From Dendrolimus kikuchii (taxonomy: Eukaryota > Arthropoda > Insecta > Lepidoptera > Lasiocampidae): a DNA stretch of 64,000 bases. The DNA lies in the NCBI GenBank assembly GCA_019925095.2, contig CM034407.1, positions 5,107,210-5,171,209 on the forward strand, in the 5' to 3' direction. The notes under the pieces are model-generated. The model saw nothing but the letters and a program-made list of their open reading frames with translations, was not told the origin of the DNA and did no database searches. The translations under genes and the position numbers were made by a program. Below, in pieces: positions 1 to 14,000 of the stretch; position 1 is the stretch's first letter, and each line of letters opens with the position of its first letter.

Positions 1-548
1 ACTTCGTTAAAAAAAACTGACTTCAAAAACTAAAAAACTAAAAAGTATAAAATAACTTATTTCTAAAGCTATTATTATTAATATATATTATCTAAAACAT
101 CTTGAAGTCGGTGCTCAAAAAAATTTAGTAATTTTTATGTTTTACTTTGCACCGACTTCAAGATGTTTTAGATAATATATATTAATAATAATAGCTTTAG
201 AAATAAGTTATTTTATACTTTTTAGTTTTTGAAGTCGGTTTTTTTAAACGAAGTTTTTTATTTTATTTGTTACTTTTTAGTGTCTAGCTATGTACGGGTA
301 GACCTATGAAAGTTGCCGCGCTCCTTAAAAAATATAGGTCCCAAGAAACGGGAACAAAAAAATGTTCATAAAATGAAAACTACTGGGCCAAACTATGTCA
401 AACATTTAGGGGACCAAATGGAAGCTATTTCACGTCGATCAAAAAAAGAATCACGTCAATCGGATCATAAATCTCGGAGTAATCGGTGAACACCCATAAA
501 AAAACCAAAAAAAAAGATCCCGACGAATTGAAAACCTCCTCCTTTTTT
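1..548. repeat. Fold-back repeat with long near-perfect inverted arms and AACCGACTTC-type ends
   Basis: Bases 1-116 and 151-257 are inverted copies of each other around a loop of about 35 bases. The hairpin is followed by a 290-bp single-copy body ending in GAAGTCGGTTA near 548. A second copy at 54,308-54,722 shares the right arm and body but lacks the left arm. The CGACTTC end motif recurs at each arm edge. It lies in the last visible intron of the BLTP3-like gene. The superfamily is not determined. Confidence 0.75.
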
Positions 549-647
549 TGAAGTCGGTTAAATAGTATTTTTTCACTTAAATATTGGCACTTCTTTCGAA
601 ACTAAAGACATACAGTTCAATTTAATTAACTGGTATAGTGGACATAC

Positions 648-774
648 CCGACAGTCTCTTCTTGATGACGATGCGGCAATGCGTGTTCCCCAACAACAAA
701 CGCAATGGCGGCAAGTTCGCTGCGGACGCGCCGTGCGCCTTCGCCTCTATTCTAGCACTCTGCCATTCTAATTC
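648..774 (-). CDS. BLTP3: BLTP3-like coding exon 6
   Basis: The exon is 127 bp (42 codons plus one base) between TTTTTTCTAG and GTATGT. It encodes ELEWQSARIEAKAHG, then LPPLRLLLGNTHCRIVIKKR and LS. It has no start codon and sits next to simple AT-rich DNA. Local GC is far above the flanks. The next exon must lie left of the window or within 1-640, where I see none. Confidence 0.9.
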
Positions 775-1711
775 CTAGAAAAAACAAAATCAAACTTGCA
801 AGAAACATGAAAATAAAAACAATTAAATGTACTGTTTTTTTTTATTTTTATTATTAACAACTCTACGGACTCGAGTTCCGTACCCTTTTTTACAACTTAA
901 TTTCTAGATTTATTTTTTTGAATTTAACACGCTTATTAGTTATTTTGGTTCTTGTGTGTAACTTTAATTTATTGATTTTTGTGTTGAGGTTTATGTTTCT
1001 TACGAATAACTTATTATACTAATTTATTCTAGTTTTAATACTAAACTTATACTAATGCAGAGTGTATCTGTCATGCTGGTGTTGTGAGGAAGTGCATGTG
1101 CAGTGTGGGCCTTATATCTATACTTATATATATATTGTCCTATGTAGTTTTTTCTTTTCTGTGCTTGGGTTATTAATTTTTGTTGTTAGTTATGTGTTTG
1201 TGACTTTGTGTGGTGTTATAATTTATTGTTTAATTGTTGTGACATGAAAAAATTTCAGTTGGTGTTAATGATGATGGATGGTTTAGGAGGCGAATTATTG
1301 ACCCTCCATTAGGCGTTGGACCACCGTCTTGTCTCTCATGCGTATCGTATATTTATATAATAATATTATATTGTTTAGTTCCAAGTTTCCTCCTTATCTT
1401 AAGGAACGTTTCCAATTATTCAATGTGAATCAGGAGAGATTTCTCAGGTCATCAGTGAATATGAGGCTAGACACACCGCTCAATACAATCAAGTTTTATA
1501 ATCACTCGTTCAGTTTTCAAGCTGTCCAATTATGGAACATGCTTCCGCTGGAAGTGAGGCAAGCCCAACCAGTATCCTCCTTTAATAGACTTGTTAAGGA
1601 TTACTACCTCGTAAAGTATAATTTACGTTGCTATTATTGTACGTATCTTTATGCTATTTATTGAATTATTATATAATATGTATTGCTTTTAATAGACGTA
1701 AAATATATATC

Positions 1712-1793
<82 letters not shown>

Positions 1794-4700
1794 GATATAT
1801 GTATGTTTATATATATAATATAACTATGCTTTATGTATTTAATCATGTGTATATAAATCTATTTGTATATTTATATAATAATATTAATATATAAAATATG
1901 TAACATTTTTAATACATTGTGCAACAAACCCTGCCCTAGCTTTTGTGCCATATTTCGCTCTCCATCCCAAGGTTGTCTGGAAGAGATCGCTGTCAGCGAT
2001 AAGACCGATTGGTACCTAATTCTAAGCTGTTTTTGTGTATTATTTCATTAATTTTATTGTACAATAAAGTATATTTTATTCTATTCTAAATGCCTGCTAC
2101 ATGCACATCAATTCAAAGCATATTTACTCAAATTGCTAATACTTAGAAGACCAAATTTAGTGATATTGACTTCTTTCGTTACTCTAAGCCTGTTTTCAAA
2201 AGTTTAATCTTCAAATCAATTATTGGAATAGAATCACATCATATAAAAAATAAGAATATATGTAAGTAATATGTGTAATTAATATCAATATTTTTTTTAT
2301 TAATGTTATTGTATATTTTTACATGTATCTATGAATGTATTTTATTTAGATCTATATGTATGCATAAATGTGTGTAAGTATATACTTATTTCACTTATTA
2401 ACTTATGTATATATTTATTGCATTTTTACACAAATTCCGTTCGCTCGTTTGCTCACAATTTAACTTGATAGAACAACCTGTTATTAGCTCTACTTTTTAA
2501 GTACTTTTTTATTTGTTTGTATTATTAATGTGCGCTGTTGGTTTTTTTTCAATAAATAAAATAAATAATAGAGGAAACTATACCATTGTTGACACCCGAG
2601 TACAATGATTGGCGCGCTGTTATTTTATTCAAAATATTAAGAAATCTTAACATATTTGTAATTTCGTCAGAGCCTACGCTCAAGAAGGCTTTATTCATCA
2701 GAATTCATCATGGATGGCGTGAATATGTGGGTATATTTATGGAATTAAAATCTTTTGTGATCTTCAATAAGTTTAATTTATATTTCAACAACATAATGAT
2801 TATATTGCTTAAATAACAATTATCTCTCTTAATATTAACACTGATTACGTTATAATTCACTTTGATTAAGGCAATGCATCGCGGTTCGTCGAACACTGGG
2901 TGCGCTCCGCGAGAGTGACATTGAAAACATCATTCTTGACAATGACATTTCAATGAACCTCTTACATATTGTTACAACTTAGGCCCCGACAAAGACAAAT
3001 TCCACGTACAGAAGTGTAAAAGCACATTTTATGACCTGTCGGCATTTGAACTAATTGTAATCCTTTTATGATCGTCTTCTTTTGTTCACTTATTTATTGG
3101 AATACGTTTCTAGTTGTTGTAGAGAACAGCCTATTGTCCTATTGTACTCGCTCAGGAGCATCATTCGCCAGGTGTTGCGGATTACGATTACAAGCTAATT
3201 CTAGGAAATTGTGTCGACATTGCCGGGCGGGCACAATTGCACTTGTGAAGTATAAAACGACGGCTTGCTTAAGAGAGGGGCCAGTTGAGCTACAACTACG
3301 ATACAGGCGTGACGCGTGTACATTCGGGAATCTAATAGTGATGGACTTTTGCACGTATTATTGAATTACGACCTTCTGCATTACGTTTGGATTTGTTGTG
3401 TTCGGTTATAATTGTACCTGTGTTATACGTGTTCGTGTATTTCTAATAAACACTAACACTCGTAACAATATTTATAGCCATATAATGATAATAATAATAT
3501 TATTGTATGGATACAAAATAAAACATATTAAGATTTCTTAATATCTTGAATAAATTAACAGGCTGCGAATCGCTGCGGTAGAGAGAGGGGGCGGGGGGGG
3601 GGTCTGCGGTCTAAACAATGGTATAGTTTCCACTATATCAGTTGTTTATGTTACACTTGTAAAATATGTATTGTACGTGACTACTAGAATGCATACGAGC
3701 ACGCTTGTTTCCCATAAAAGTTGGTCGACTCAATGGATAACCACTTGTTACGATCTTAACATTCTTAACAAACACGTTTCTCATTTACTTCAAAAAACCT
3801 TTATTACATACATACATAACATCACGCCAGTTCCCTCGCGGGGTAGGCACGGTAAAAACCTTTATTATTATAACTAAACCGATAGTTATTTATTTAGAAA
3901 AAATGTTAAATAATTTTAAAAAGTGTATCCAAAATATATTCATTTTTCAGTGAGTTTGGATCAATAGCAAAATTGTGAATTTTACCTTGGTACAATAGTT
4001 AAGCCCGACCGACTAAAAGTTGACGTCTCGGTCATTGTATTAATGGCAAAAATAGTAACACGTGTAACTCAATAAATTGTTATGATTTTCCAAAACAAAA
4101 CATTTACTCAAAATAAAAATATTCATAAAAAAATATTAAAATTTTCCTGCTAGATTATAAGTATTTTTGTTAAATTTCGTTATTTTGCAATATCAATCAA
4201 CTTTTAAGCAAAGACGAAACAGCCCAAATTTAATTTCTTAATAAAAGGTCTTAACATGGGAAATATCCAGGTTTGAGCAAAAAAACTTACTTAAACGTAA
4301 CTTTTTTGTATAATTATAACTTAGACTCTTGCGCAGTTTTTAAAAACACTCCGAAACTATGGAGTTGCCTTTATCAATTTTTTATTTAGGATTCAGAATT
4401 CGAGTCTGATTCACTCGAAATAATTTTTTTCTCTTTCAAGTACGATTTTCATAACTTGTTTTGATTAGGATTAGGATTGATTAGAATGCTGATTATTATA
4501 TGTGTAAAAGTACAATTCTTACTTAGAACTTAGTTACATAAGAAAAGAACCAAATAAACATAGCAAAAAAACAATAAAATAAAAAATATTTAAAGATGGT
4601 ACGTCGAAATTTCCCAAAAATCACAAAAAAATATATATAATTCAAAAACTTAGACGTATCCGTGCAGGAATGGAGAAAGAATACAATTTCCTGTGTTGGG

Positions 4701-7700
4701 GCGCCCTGTCGTAAGAGGCGACTAAACAACCTACAACCAGGTAGGGATTTTACCCGTCTGGCTGGCTACCACCCCTGGTCTAAAGTATGCCGCCATAACA
4801 ACCTTGGGTTGTGATCCGGCATCAGTGGCGAGGTTCCAGTCTCCCTTTAGAGAGCAACAGCGCATTTGTAGCACCTTTGGTGTTGCGAACGTCCATAGGC
4901 GGCTTTTCCACCAGTGGACCATCTGCCTGTCTGCTGGACTCATGCAATAAAAAAAAAACGAATGGCAACGGATAAACAGCAAAACGAATCGCAACAAAGT
5001 TTTAACTTGAAGTTTTACAGGCAGATTGTTAATGTACTTGTTCAATTTGAAAACTTGCCCGTAAAACTTTAAGTTAAAATTTTGTTATTAATTATTCGCT
5101 GCCATTCGTTTTTCCACTTGTCCGTTGAAGTTTCCTTTCTACTATGTGTCCCAGCACACATTTCGATTTTTCGCAGGTTTACTGCAAATTATGATTTGAT
5201 TAGGTTATGTACATTTTAATTAATGCATTTTTTATTTAAACATATTTTATTTTATCAAACAAAAAAACTGAATTCGATTCGGAACCAAAGAACGCATCCA
5301 TAGTCTACTCTAAAATTATGCCGCTCCTCCACGCGGCCGTAACGCTTTTTCGTGACAGAAAAATCCTAAGACCCCTCGTTTATATAGAAGTTTCACTTCA
5401 AAAATTGGTGAAAGATATATGGGGTAACGCGGGTATCCCTTTATGTAAACTAACTAATTTTTTTCTTTTGGACGTCACTGTTCTGTTTACCCTGTATACT
5501 GCCAGTCCACCCGACCGGCTTGTTTGCGTGGCGCAATTTCCCAGAGACTTACTGCTTCCAGCCATAATATAATCGCTATTATGCCATAATTAAACGCATT
5601 GAACAAATACAAGTAAAATTTATTAAATATCTAAATTTTAGGACCAACTCCAAATTAAAAGATTTTAGTATATCATGTAAGAATCACAATTTTCTGAAAC
5701 TCGCACAGCGCCGGGAAATCGCTGATTTAACTTTCCTATCTCGCATTGTAAACTCACAGAAATTCGATTGTCCTGAATTACTTAACAAAATAGATATGTA
5801 TACTCCTCGACACTCTTTCCGTCATAGTCCCTATTTTGCTTTGAAATCGGTTGACACGAACTATCGCCAGAATAGTTTTCTGTATCGATCGTGTACTACC
5901 TATAATAAATTAATTCGCAGCTATGATTTGGATAGAACGGGTACCTCAGCGTCTGGTTTTATGAATAAACTCAATGATCTATATTTTGAATTTTAGTGTG
6001 TAATGAGCAGGTTTTCTTAGGATGTTAGAATTTTTTTTTTACATATTTAAATTACATTTTTTTTTCTCTTTGTTTTTAGTTCTCTGATTAGATATATTAA
6101 TTTATTTATATCTGTGGTGACTTGTTAATAGCTCACTATCACTAATGTGTTATTATTATAATGTGAATAGCTGATAGTCATCCAAAAATTGTAAAAATAA
6201 AAAAATAAAAACAAAAATAATGTATAAATTACCTTAAATATAAGAAGCTGTCCCGTATCGGGTGATTTGATCCTGGTCAATCGCAAATCACCTTTGCGTC
6301 CCTCGGGAGTTCTCGACTCAACTGTTACCCTTGAAATCTGAAAATGACGTGACATTTTTTTAACACTAGTTTTTAGTACTTGACTTTTTTACATGTAATG
6401 TACGTCTATAGTCGGGAGAAAGCACTTTCCATCAGGTAGGCTGTCTAACTGTTTATTTACTTCAGGGAATAGAAAAAAATTAAATATTCTACTAGGATGG
6501 AATTTCTCTAGCGCATCACTGTCCGTAACCACATTTGTTTTAAAGTCTTACATCTTCTTAAACATTTCTTCAATTCAAGTGCCTTGTTGATAACAATGAT
6601 GAGCATTAATAAGTTATTTTATATCCAAAAATGTGATGCTGAGAAGAATCACCGTACTAAACCAGTTCCGTAGGTTAAAGGCCAATTCTGGTTTCTTAAC
6701 CCACAGAGAGCTTCATTATCCTGAACCAAAAACCCACACACGCCAATATTTAACAAAAGGAAAACTTACCTGAACACTACTGGTGAATGCATCACAGTTG
6801 AAGTCCACTTGGACATGGTTAACGGCCACTGAGATACCGTCTATCACCTGAAAGGAACATCCATTAGAAGTTCAAATAAATACGCTGAATTATTTAAATG
6901 GTGCTAGGAATTTCGCCACTGGTCCAACCCTAGTTTCAATTCTACCTTATTTTGAGAGCAAGCATTGACACAAATTACATTGCAATAAATGTTTATCTAG
7001 GTGTTATTCGCTCCGGAAAACTTTTTTTTATTTTTTTTTATTTTTTATTGCAGGAGTTCAGCAGACAGGCAGACGGCCCACTAGATGGAAAGCGGTTACC
7101 ATCGCCTATGGACATTTGCAACAACAAAGGTGCTACAAATGCGCTGCTGCTCTCTTAAGGGAGACTGGAACCTGGTCACTAATGCCGGAACACAACACAA
7201 GGTTGTTATGGCGGCATACTCTAGACCAGGGGTGGTCGCCATCCAGTCGAGCAAATACTCTACCACCTGGCTGTGGGTTGTTTAGTCGCCTCTTACGACA
7301 GGCCGCCAGGCCGCAGGAAATTGTATTCTTTCTCCGTTCCTGCACGGATAGGATGGATAACTTACCAAAAAGCCCGAAAAATATACGATTTTCCGGGTTC
7401 AATTGAGACTACATATATACCAAATTCCTGCAACATCGGCACCGTGGCTTTTCTGTGAAAGCGTAGCAGGTCAACAGTTGCCTTTATAGTCTTATAGTTT
7501 GTAAATATGAATTCAATGATTTAGACGTTTATTCAGACAATACTAATAAAAGTAAGGTATTTAACATGTAGATTTTGAGTTGTGGAATTAATGTTTTCAC
7601 TTACCTTATGTATGAAACTGTACTTTCCAGGTGCGGGAATCGCTCCACTTGCACTGAGATTCATCACCCGAGGTTCTTCGCACACCTCTAGAGCTATGCG

Positions 7701-10700
7701 GACCTCGTCTAGATTCTAAAAGGGGGAAACGTCACGTTGTTATTCCATCAGTACAGGTCATTACGCACATATCGCAAGCTTAATCCAATACTGACACTAT
7801 CGAAAAAAAGTGAACTTTGGGGCCATCCACAAATTCAGTATGCGAACTTCATGATTTTTTGACCCCGCCGTTGCACAGCTGGTCACATTGTGAGACACCT
7901 CCCTCCTTGGTGTAACGTCATATATTTTGCAATTTTACACCAAGAAAATACTAAATACAGCAGTTGTGTAATTAGTTTTATTTCTGTTTAATTTATTTTT
8001 TAATAATTTGCTCAAACAGACAGAGTTGGAAATATTTTGAAAAAGTTTAAATATTACATTTTGAAATGTGGCGTCATGATATTTAGAACCCCTTCCACCC
8101 CTTGTTCACACAATGTCACACTTTGGTGACCTACCCCCCTCTAATGTGTGATGTAATTTATGGATGTCCCCTTTACAGGAGAGCTAAAGAACTTTTTTAA
8201 GCACGAATATTAGTATGCATTATTACAATGCCTTCCTAGTGGATATTTCTGTTACTTTTAAACCAGGATTAACAGCGCCTATTACACGTATATCCATGTT
8301 TTATGATAGATGGCATCAAAAAGTGGATTTGGAAAAATTTTGGATAGTGATAGTATTGGATTAAACATGCGATATAGTTACGGCTGTCCAATTCTGAGAA
8401 GCTATAATGCGTAGCCGCACACGTGTTTTAACGAGTATGTCAATTACAAGTGGAAGAGGAATGCGTTGCATCCACTGCGTTAGCTTCGAGTTCGAGAGCC
8501 GCAGTGCCTTGGACCTCTCAGCTATACTGGGATCAATACCCAGCCTTGAAACCAGCTTACAAGCTAGCCGGGATAAGGACAGGAAAAGAATGGGGTTAAA
8601 TGGTCAACAATAGTTGATTGGAGTTGAATACTTCGAAAATTAGCGCAAATAAATGACAGTGAACAATTACGATAACCATTTAAAAAGAATTTCCGATTAA
8701 TCTAAAGACCCGGGACTAAAAACATGAGAAGATGACTAGTGATATGGGCATAATAATAAGGATGAAAGTCACGTGACAAAAAAGTATTTTATAAGCATGC
8801 TTGAACATTTTAAACTGGAATATTGATGGGCACAAGACCAAAAGAGATGGATGTACTGTGTGAAGGATGTTATGATGATTTGTGGTGTATCAGAGGACAT
8901 ATGCCAGAACAGAAGAGTATGGAAGAAAACACATATTGTGCCGACCCCAAATAATTAGGACAAGGTGAAAGAAAATAGATATAATCTAAACACCAAAGGT
9001 GATAAAACACATGTTCGGCTACGAATTATAGCTTCTCAATATGCAAACATCGAAGCTAAAGATAGGAACCAGTGGCGTAGCTTGCCTTAGACGGGCCCTG
9101 TATCAAAATGTGTTGGGGGGCCCAAAGGAAGGGTTAACAGGTTTTCATAAAAGAAACAAAAAATGCTCGAATTTAATTAAAGGAATTATATATTGAATAT
9201 AAGTTATTACTTATACTTACTGCTCCTAGAAGCTAAGTGAGACAAACAATTCAAATCAAAGATACATTTCTCTCGCCATTTTATCGGCAAACTTATTTAT
9301 CAAATCATCTATAGTTGAAGACGATTTCAGTTTTTCTAGATTTACTGCCTCTATAGACAATAATGACAAATCTAATAGCCATTTCTGTTGGCCCAGCAGT
9401 TGTTCTCAAAAATGTTATTAATCTATAAAAGATTGAGGATAACATTTTAAGAATTTTTGCTTTAACACTTTCTGGGCAGGCTGATACCGCGGTAGCTACG
9501 CCCTTGCTAGGAACCCGGCATTCCTAGGTGTCGGTAAACGTAGCGTAGTTCGCCAGTAGGAACTGAACGAAGATATAGTAGGACCGGGATATGAGACACA
9601 AACTTGGGTAGGTCATCGTGCAGTAGTGGATTGCGAATGCCTAAGGACAGAGAGTCTATTCTTCAATGTACCTTATTGATAATTAGCGCTTAACGTCATG
9701 GCGCAAATAACAGTCTGCCACACAGACAGGTCGTTACTTTAAAAAACAATAGTGCCATTGAGCGGAGAGATCAAGGCTGACACAATCGGAGCCGCAGCCG
9801 ACCAAGCGAGACACTGCCAATGCATTATTCATTGTGTTTGGGTTCAATAGATGACGTTGGAATTGATAAAATGCTTATCAATTTAGAGAAAGTATTGTAT
9901 ATATTACGATGTGATTATAAATAATAACCGGTAATTATGCATAATCACCACAAAATTTGGTAAATATGATAAATTTATCAAATTAACCGGGTTGTTTGTA
10001 AAATTATTATTTATTTAAATTTGAATTATGTAAACAAACTGGTTCATTTGATTAATTTTCATTTCTTTATCATATTTAAGGGAATTAATGGTAATTATGC
10101 ATAATTATACCGGTTTTATATATATATTCCCCAATATATATATATATATATATTGGGGAATAGTGTGAATGGAGCGTTAGGTAAACTTCTAGGCGCTAAG
10201 AACCTCAGCCAGAAGGCCCAGCTCGCCATACACAACGCGGTGCAGGTACCTACGCTCACGTATAGATGCGAGAGTTGGGTATGGAAGAGAGAGCATGAAA
10301 GTAGAGAAAACGCGGTCGAGATGCGAGCACTGCGCAAAATCTGCGGAGTGACGCTCGCGGACCGCGTTCGTAATACCGAAGTAAGAAAGAGAGTGTCGGG
10401 GTGAAGGTAAGGAAAGGAATGCTCCGGTGGTTCGGGCATGTGGAAAGAATGCATGATGAAAGAATGACTAAACAGATATACATTGCAAAAGTGGATGGAT
10501 GCAGAAGTCGAGGAAGGCCACGACACACCTTCCATGATCAAATTGATCGTGTACTAGCAGGTGATGTCAGGAGCCTTAAGAACAGACGAGCTTGCATGAC
10601 AAGAGTTATGAATGTCAAAGAGGCAACTGAGGTGTGTAAGAATAAGCCTAAATGGCACTCTGTTGTTCGTGCCTACCCCGCAAGGGAACTGGCGTGAAGT

Positions 10701-10714
10701 TATGTATGTATGTA

Positions 10715-10791
<77 letters not shown>

Positions 10792-10977
10792 GAAATCCAC
10801 GTATATAGTGACTCATCACGATATTTTAGGAACTATAATACCTATAGACTTGAAATTTGGCATGGACCTTCGTTTCGCCAAGTAGAGGTCAGCTAAGAAC
10901 GGTTTTTACGGCACGCGAAGCGGGCGGATATCAGCTAGTTATATATATTACCAGTGGTGATATATACAATATACGCT

Positions 10978-11034
<57 letters not shown>

Positions 11035-14000
11035 TGTATATATACTTTATTACTTTTATCATAACATATAGATTGGAAAGAAGGGAAACCTTTGACAGTC
11101 TCTATGGTGTGCTGATCTGAGCTTTAGCTGCTGGGATTCAGAGGTCCCTGGGATCGAATTCCTGATAGAGTAAATTTCGGGGACTAGGTAAATGTTAGGT
11201 ACTACTGGGTTCACCTAGGCTCTTAACTGATTATACGTGATATGTTGGAATGCACATTGTTTTCAATTACCACGTGTTAACAGTGAAGGAAAATATTTTG
11301 AAACCTGTAAGTGTACATCAGGATTACCGATGTATTAACCTCACTAATCCGACTTGACATGAGTAGTTGGTATAAAGTCCGATTCCCTAAAATTTGAAGA
11401 TTCGGGTCAAGTAGTGGTTGGTATGTTTGTAAACTGATATCATAACACAGGCATAAATGACAACAGGGTCGGAATATACAATGTGTACGTTTGGCTGCCA
11501 TTTTCTTTTATATTTTTTTATAAAAACCTCAACTAAAACAAATATAAAATAGCTGTAATTATACAGTTTGTTACATACCTGTATTGTCAAAGATTATTAT
11601 GATTTAGGCTGTCGCCGAATGAGTCTTATTTAAAGCGATAAAAAACAACGTGGTTAATGCATAGCCCCATGTTAGTGTATACGCAAATATATATATAGGC
11701 GGGCAAAAAAATATAGAAAATAATAGTGGCGCCACTTTCGCAGTCTAAACTCCAATATTAGCTCAAGATTAATTTCGATACTTACAACTGATTTTTAGTA
11801 CGACATCAAACATCGTGTAAGTATCAAGTTGCTTTAGTTACGACATATGCATTTTGTCAACATAGCCTATGATGTTTATTTTAATAACATTGACTATAAT
11901 TTTGTAAGCAATAGATTTAACACCTTGTGATAGTTAGTTAATATAACAATTATTTGATTAAAAGAAGCTAAACTAACCATTAGAAACCTATCATGTCGAA
12001 TTATATCGAAAGATTTTTGCTTCAAATTCCACTAGACATCCTTAGTGAACTTTAAAAATCACCGCTCGCGCGATACTTGGTAGTTACATGCGTACTTAGT
12101 TATTTTATAGCGGACTTTAGACCCGGATCAACGTAACATTAAAATAATATGGAAAAATTCGCTTTGTTTATGACTCACTGACCTTGAATACAAATAAAAT
12201 AGAATATTGCCAGAAGGGAAATAAAAAAGTTCTTTCTGGTAGTCAGGTTTTACGGTAGCTTGAACGTCATTAACAAAGCCGCATCTCAAATTGCGCATTA
12301 CACCCATCACCGCATCTGCGTAAAACAGTCTTTTTTTAAAAGGGGAAATCCATTTGCGTACCCCCCGCCGGGGAGACTTCGGCAGGGGAGTGTGGGACTC
12401 GCCGGCCAGAAGGTCAAAAATACCCACTAAAACCCCTTGGTGCCACCTGACGCCATGTGCCGGGGCCACGAGATGTGCGTAAGCTTTTCTTCCGCGACCC
12501 CGGCTGGCGTGGGCCCGTCCCTTCGGGCCGGCCTCTCCTCACTCAGGATTGAGAGGGACACGACGCGCCCCCTACTCGGCGGCTTTGGATGCGGGTGACG
12601 GCCTTATAGCCTCATGGAGGCCGGAGGTCCTGATTCCGTGTCGGTCGGCCGGTGGTAGGGTATTTGCCCGACTGGATGGTTATCACCCCTGGTCTAGAGT
12701 ATGCCACCATAACAACCTTGAGCTGTGTACCGGCATTAGTGACCAGGTTCCAGTCTCCCTTAAGAGAGCAGCAGCGCATATGTAGCACCTTTGGTGTTGC
12801 AAATGTCCATAGGCGATGGTAACCGCTTCCATTAAGTGGGCCGTCTGCCTGTCTGCTGAACTCATGCAATAAAAAAAAATCCTCCGGCGCTGTGATCGGT
12901 TGTTTCGGCGGGAGAGGAGCGCGGCTGCTCGCTCTCTCTCCCGCTCCGCCGTCTCCTTTGCGGATATGGGGGCCTCGCAAAAGGAGGCGAAGGCGTCCCA
13001 TTCGGATTGGCCCCCGACCTTGGCGGACACACATGGACCACGGCGTGAAAAGGCCCACACCTGAAACTTAAACCCAGATAAAACCGCACCATAGTAGGTA
13101 GATGTAGTATTACTATATATGGCAGGAAGGTTTTTATTTAAAAAAAATTGGAGTTTTTGGCGGGAACTGAAAGGAGACGTTGTGCTGTGGAGTTTTATTT
13201 TCTAAAAATGTGTAAAATTACTCTAAAATGAACAATAGTTGTAGGATATTGATAGTTTTTGAGTAGTAATTATGTGTTTTTGTAAGAAATGGGAACTGTA
13301 TAGTCAAAGATGGCCTTTCGAGTTTTCACAAGAACTCCGTTGAATGGTGTGGATTGTAGCCTACAATACAACTGCACCTGGCTTAAAGGCCTAGTTGCCA
13401 AGCCTTAAACATAAAAAAATATAAAAAATCTACGGAACCATTTGACCAAAATATAGCATGCCAAATATGTAAAAATTGATGTTCTACAAAATATTGAAAT
13501 ACAGTTATTTATTCATCTAGTCACGCACATGTTTAAGCATAGCCTGTTTTAATTTAATATTTTGGGTACATAACTGTACACGTTGCAGTAACTATGCACT
13601 GTTTCTTCTTATTTCGGCATCTTTTATGACGCATTTTACAATACATTAATTTACATGTAAAAGAGTAGATAATAAAACTACGTTTTAACGGTTTTAAGCG
13701 CGGTAATTTATTTGATTTTTATTATTCCGACGTTTCGGACACTTTTCAGTAGCTGTGAGATGTCAAGTGTCAATGAGTATTGTTAAAGTTTTACATAGCC
13801 TACCGCCAACTTGTTCATTTTAAATATTTAGTTTTAATTTTGTTTAGCATAGAATAGAATATAATTTATTGTACAAAAATGCAACATAAAATCAAGAACA
13901 TTAATATACAAGTACAATCGGCGGTCTTATCGCCCATGGCGATTTCTTCCAGGCAACCTTTGGATGGAGTATAGAAGGACAACAAAAGTCGGTAATTGCT

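Noticed and set aside
1628..1894. Open frames of Val-Cys or Thr-His repeats on both strands
   Set aside because: They are translations of a TG/CA microsatellite.
7085..7406. Several 66-96 codon frames on both strands
   Set aside because: They lie in a retroposon copy. The same peptide recurs in other copies with frameshifts.
12612..13092. Overlapping minus-strand frames of 76-148 codons
   Set aside because: They cross the junction of a family A retroposon and a GC-rich remnant and have no splice or domain support.
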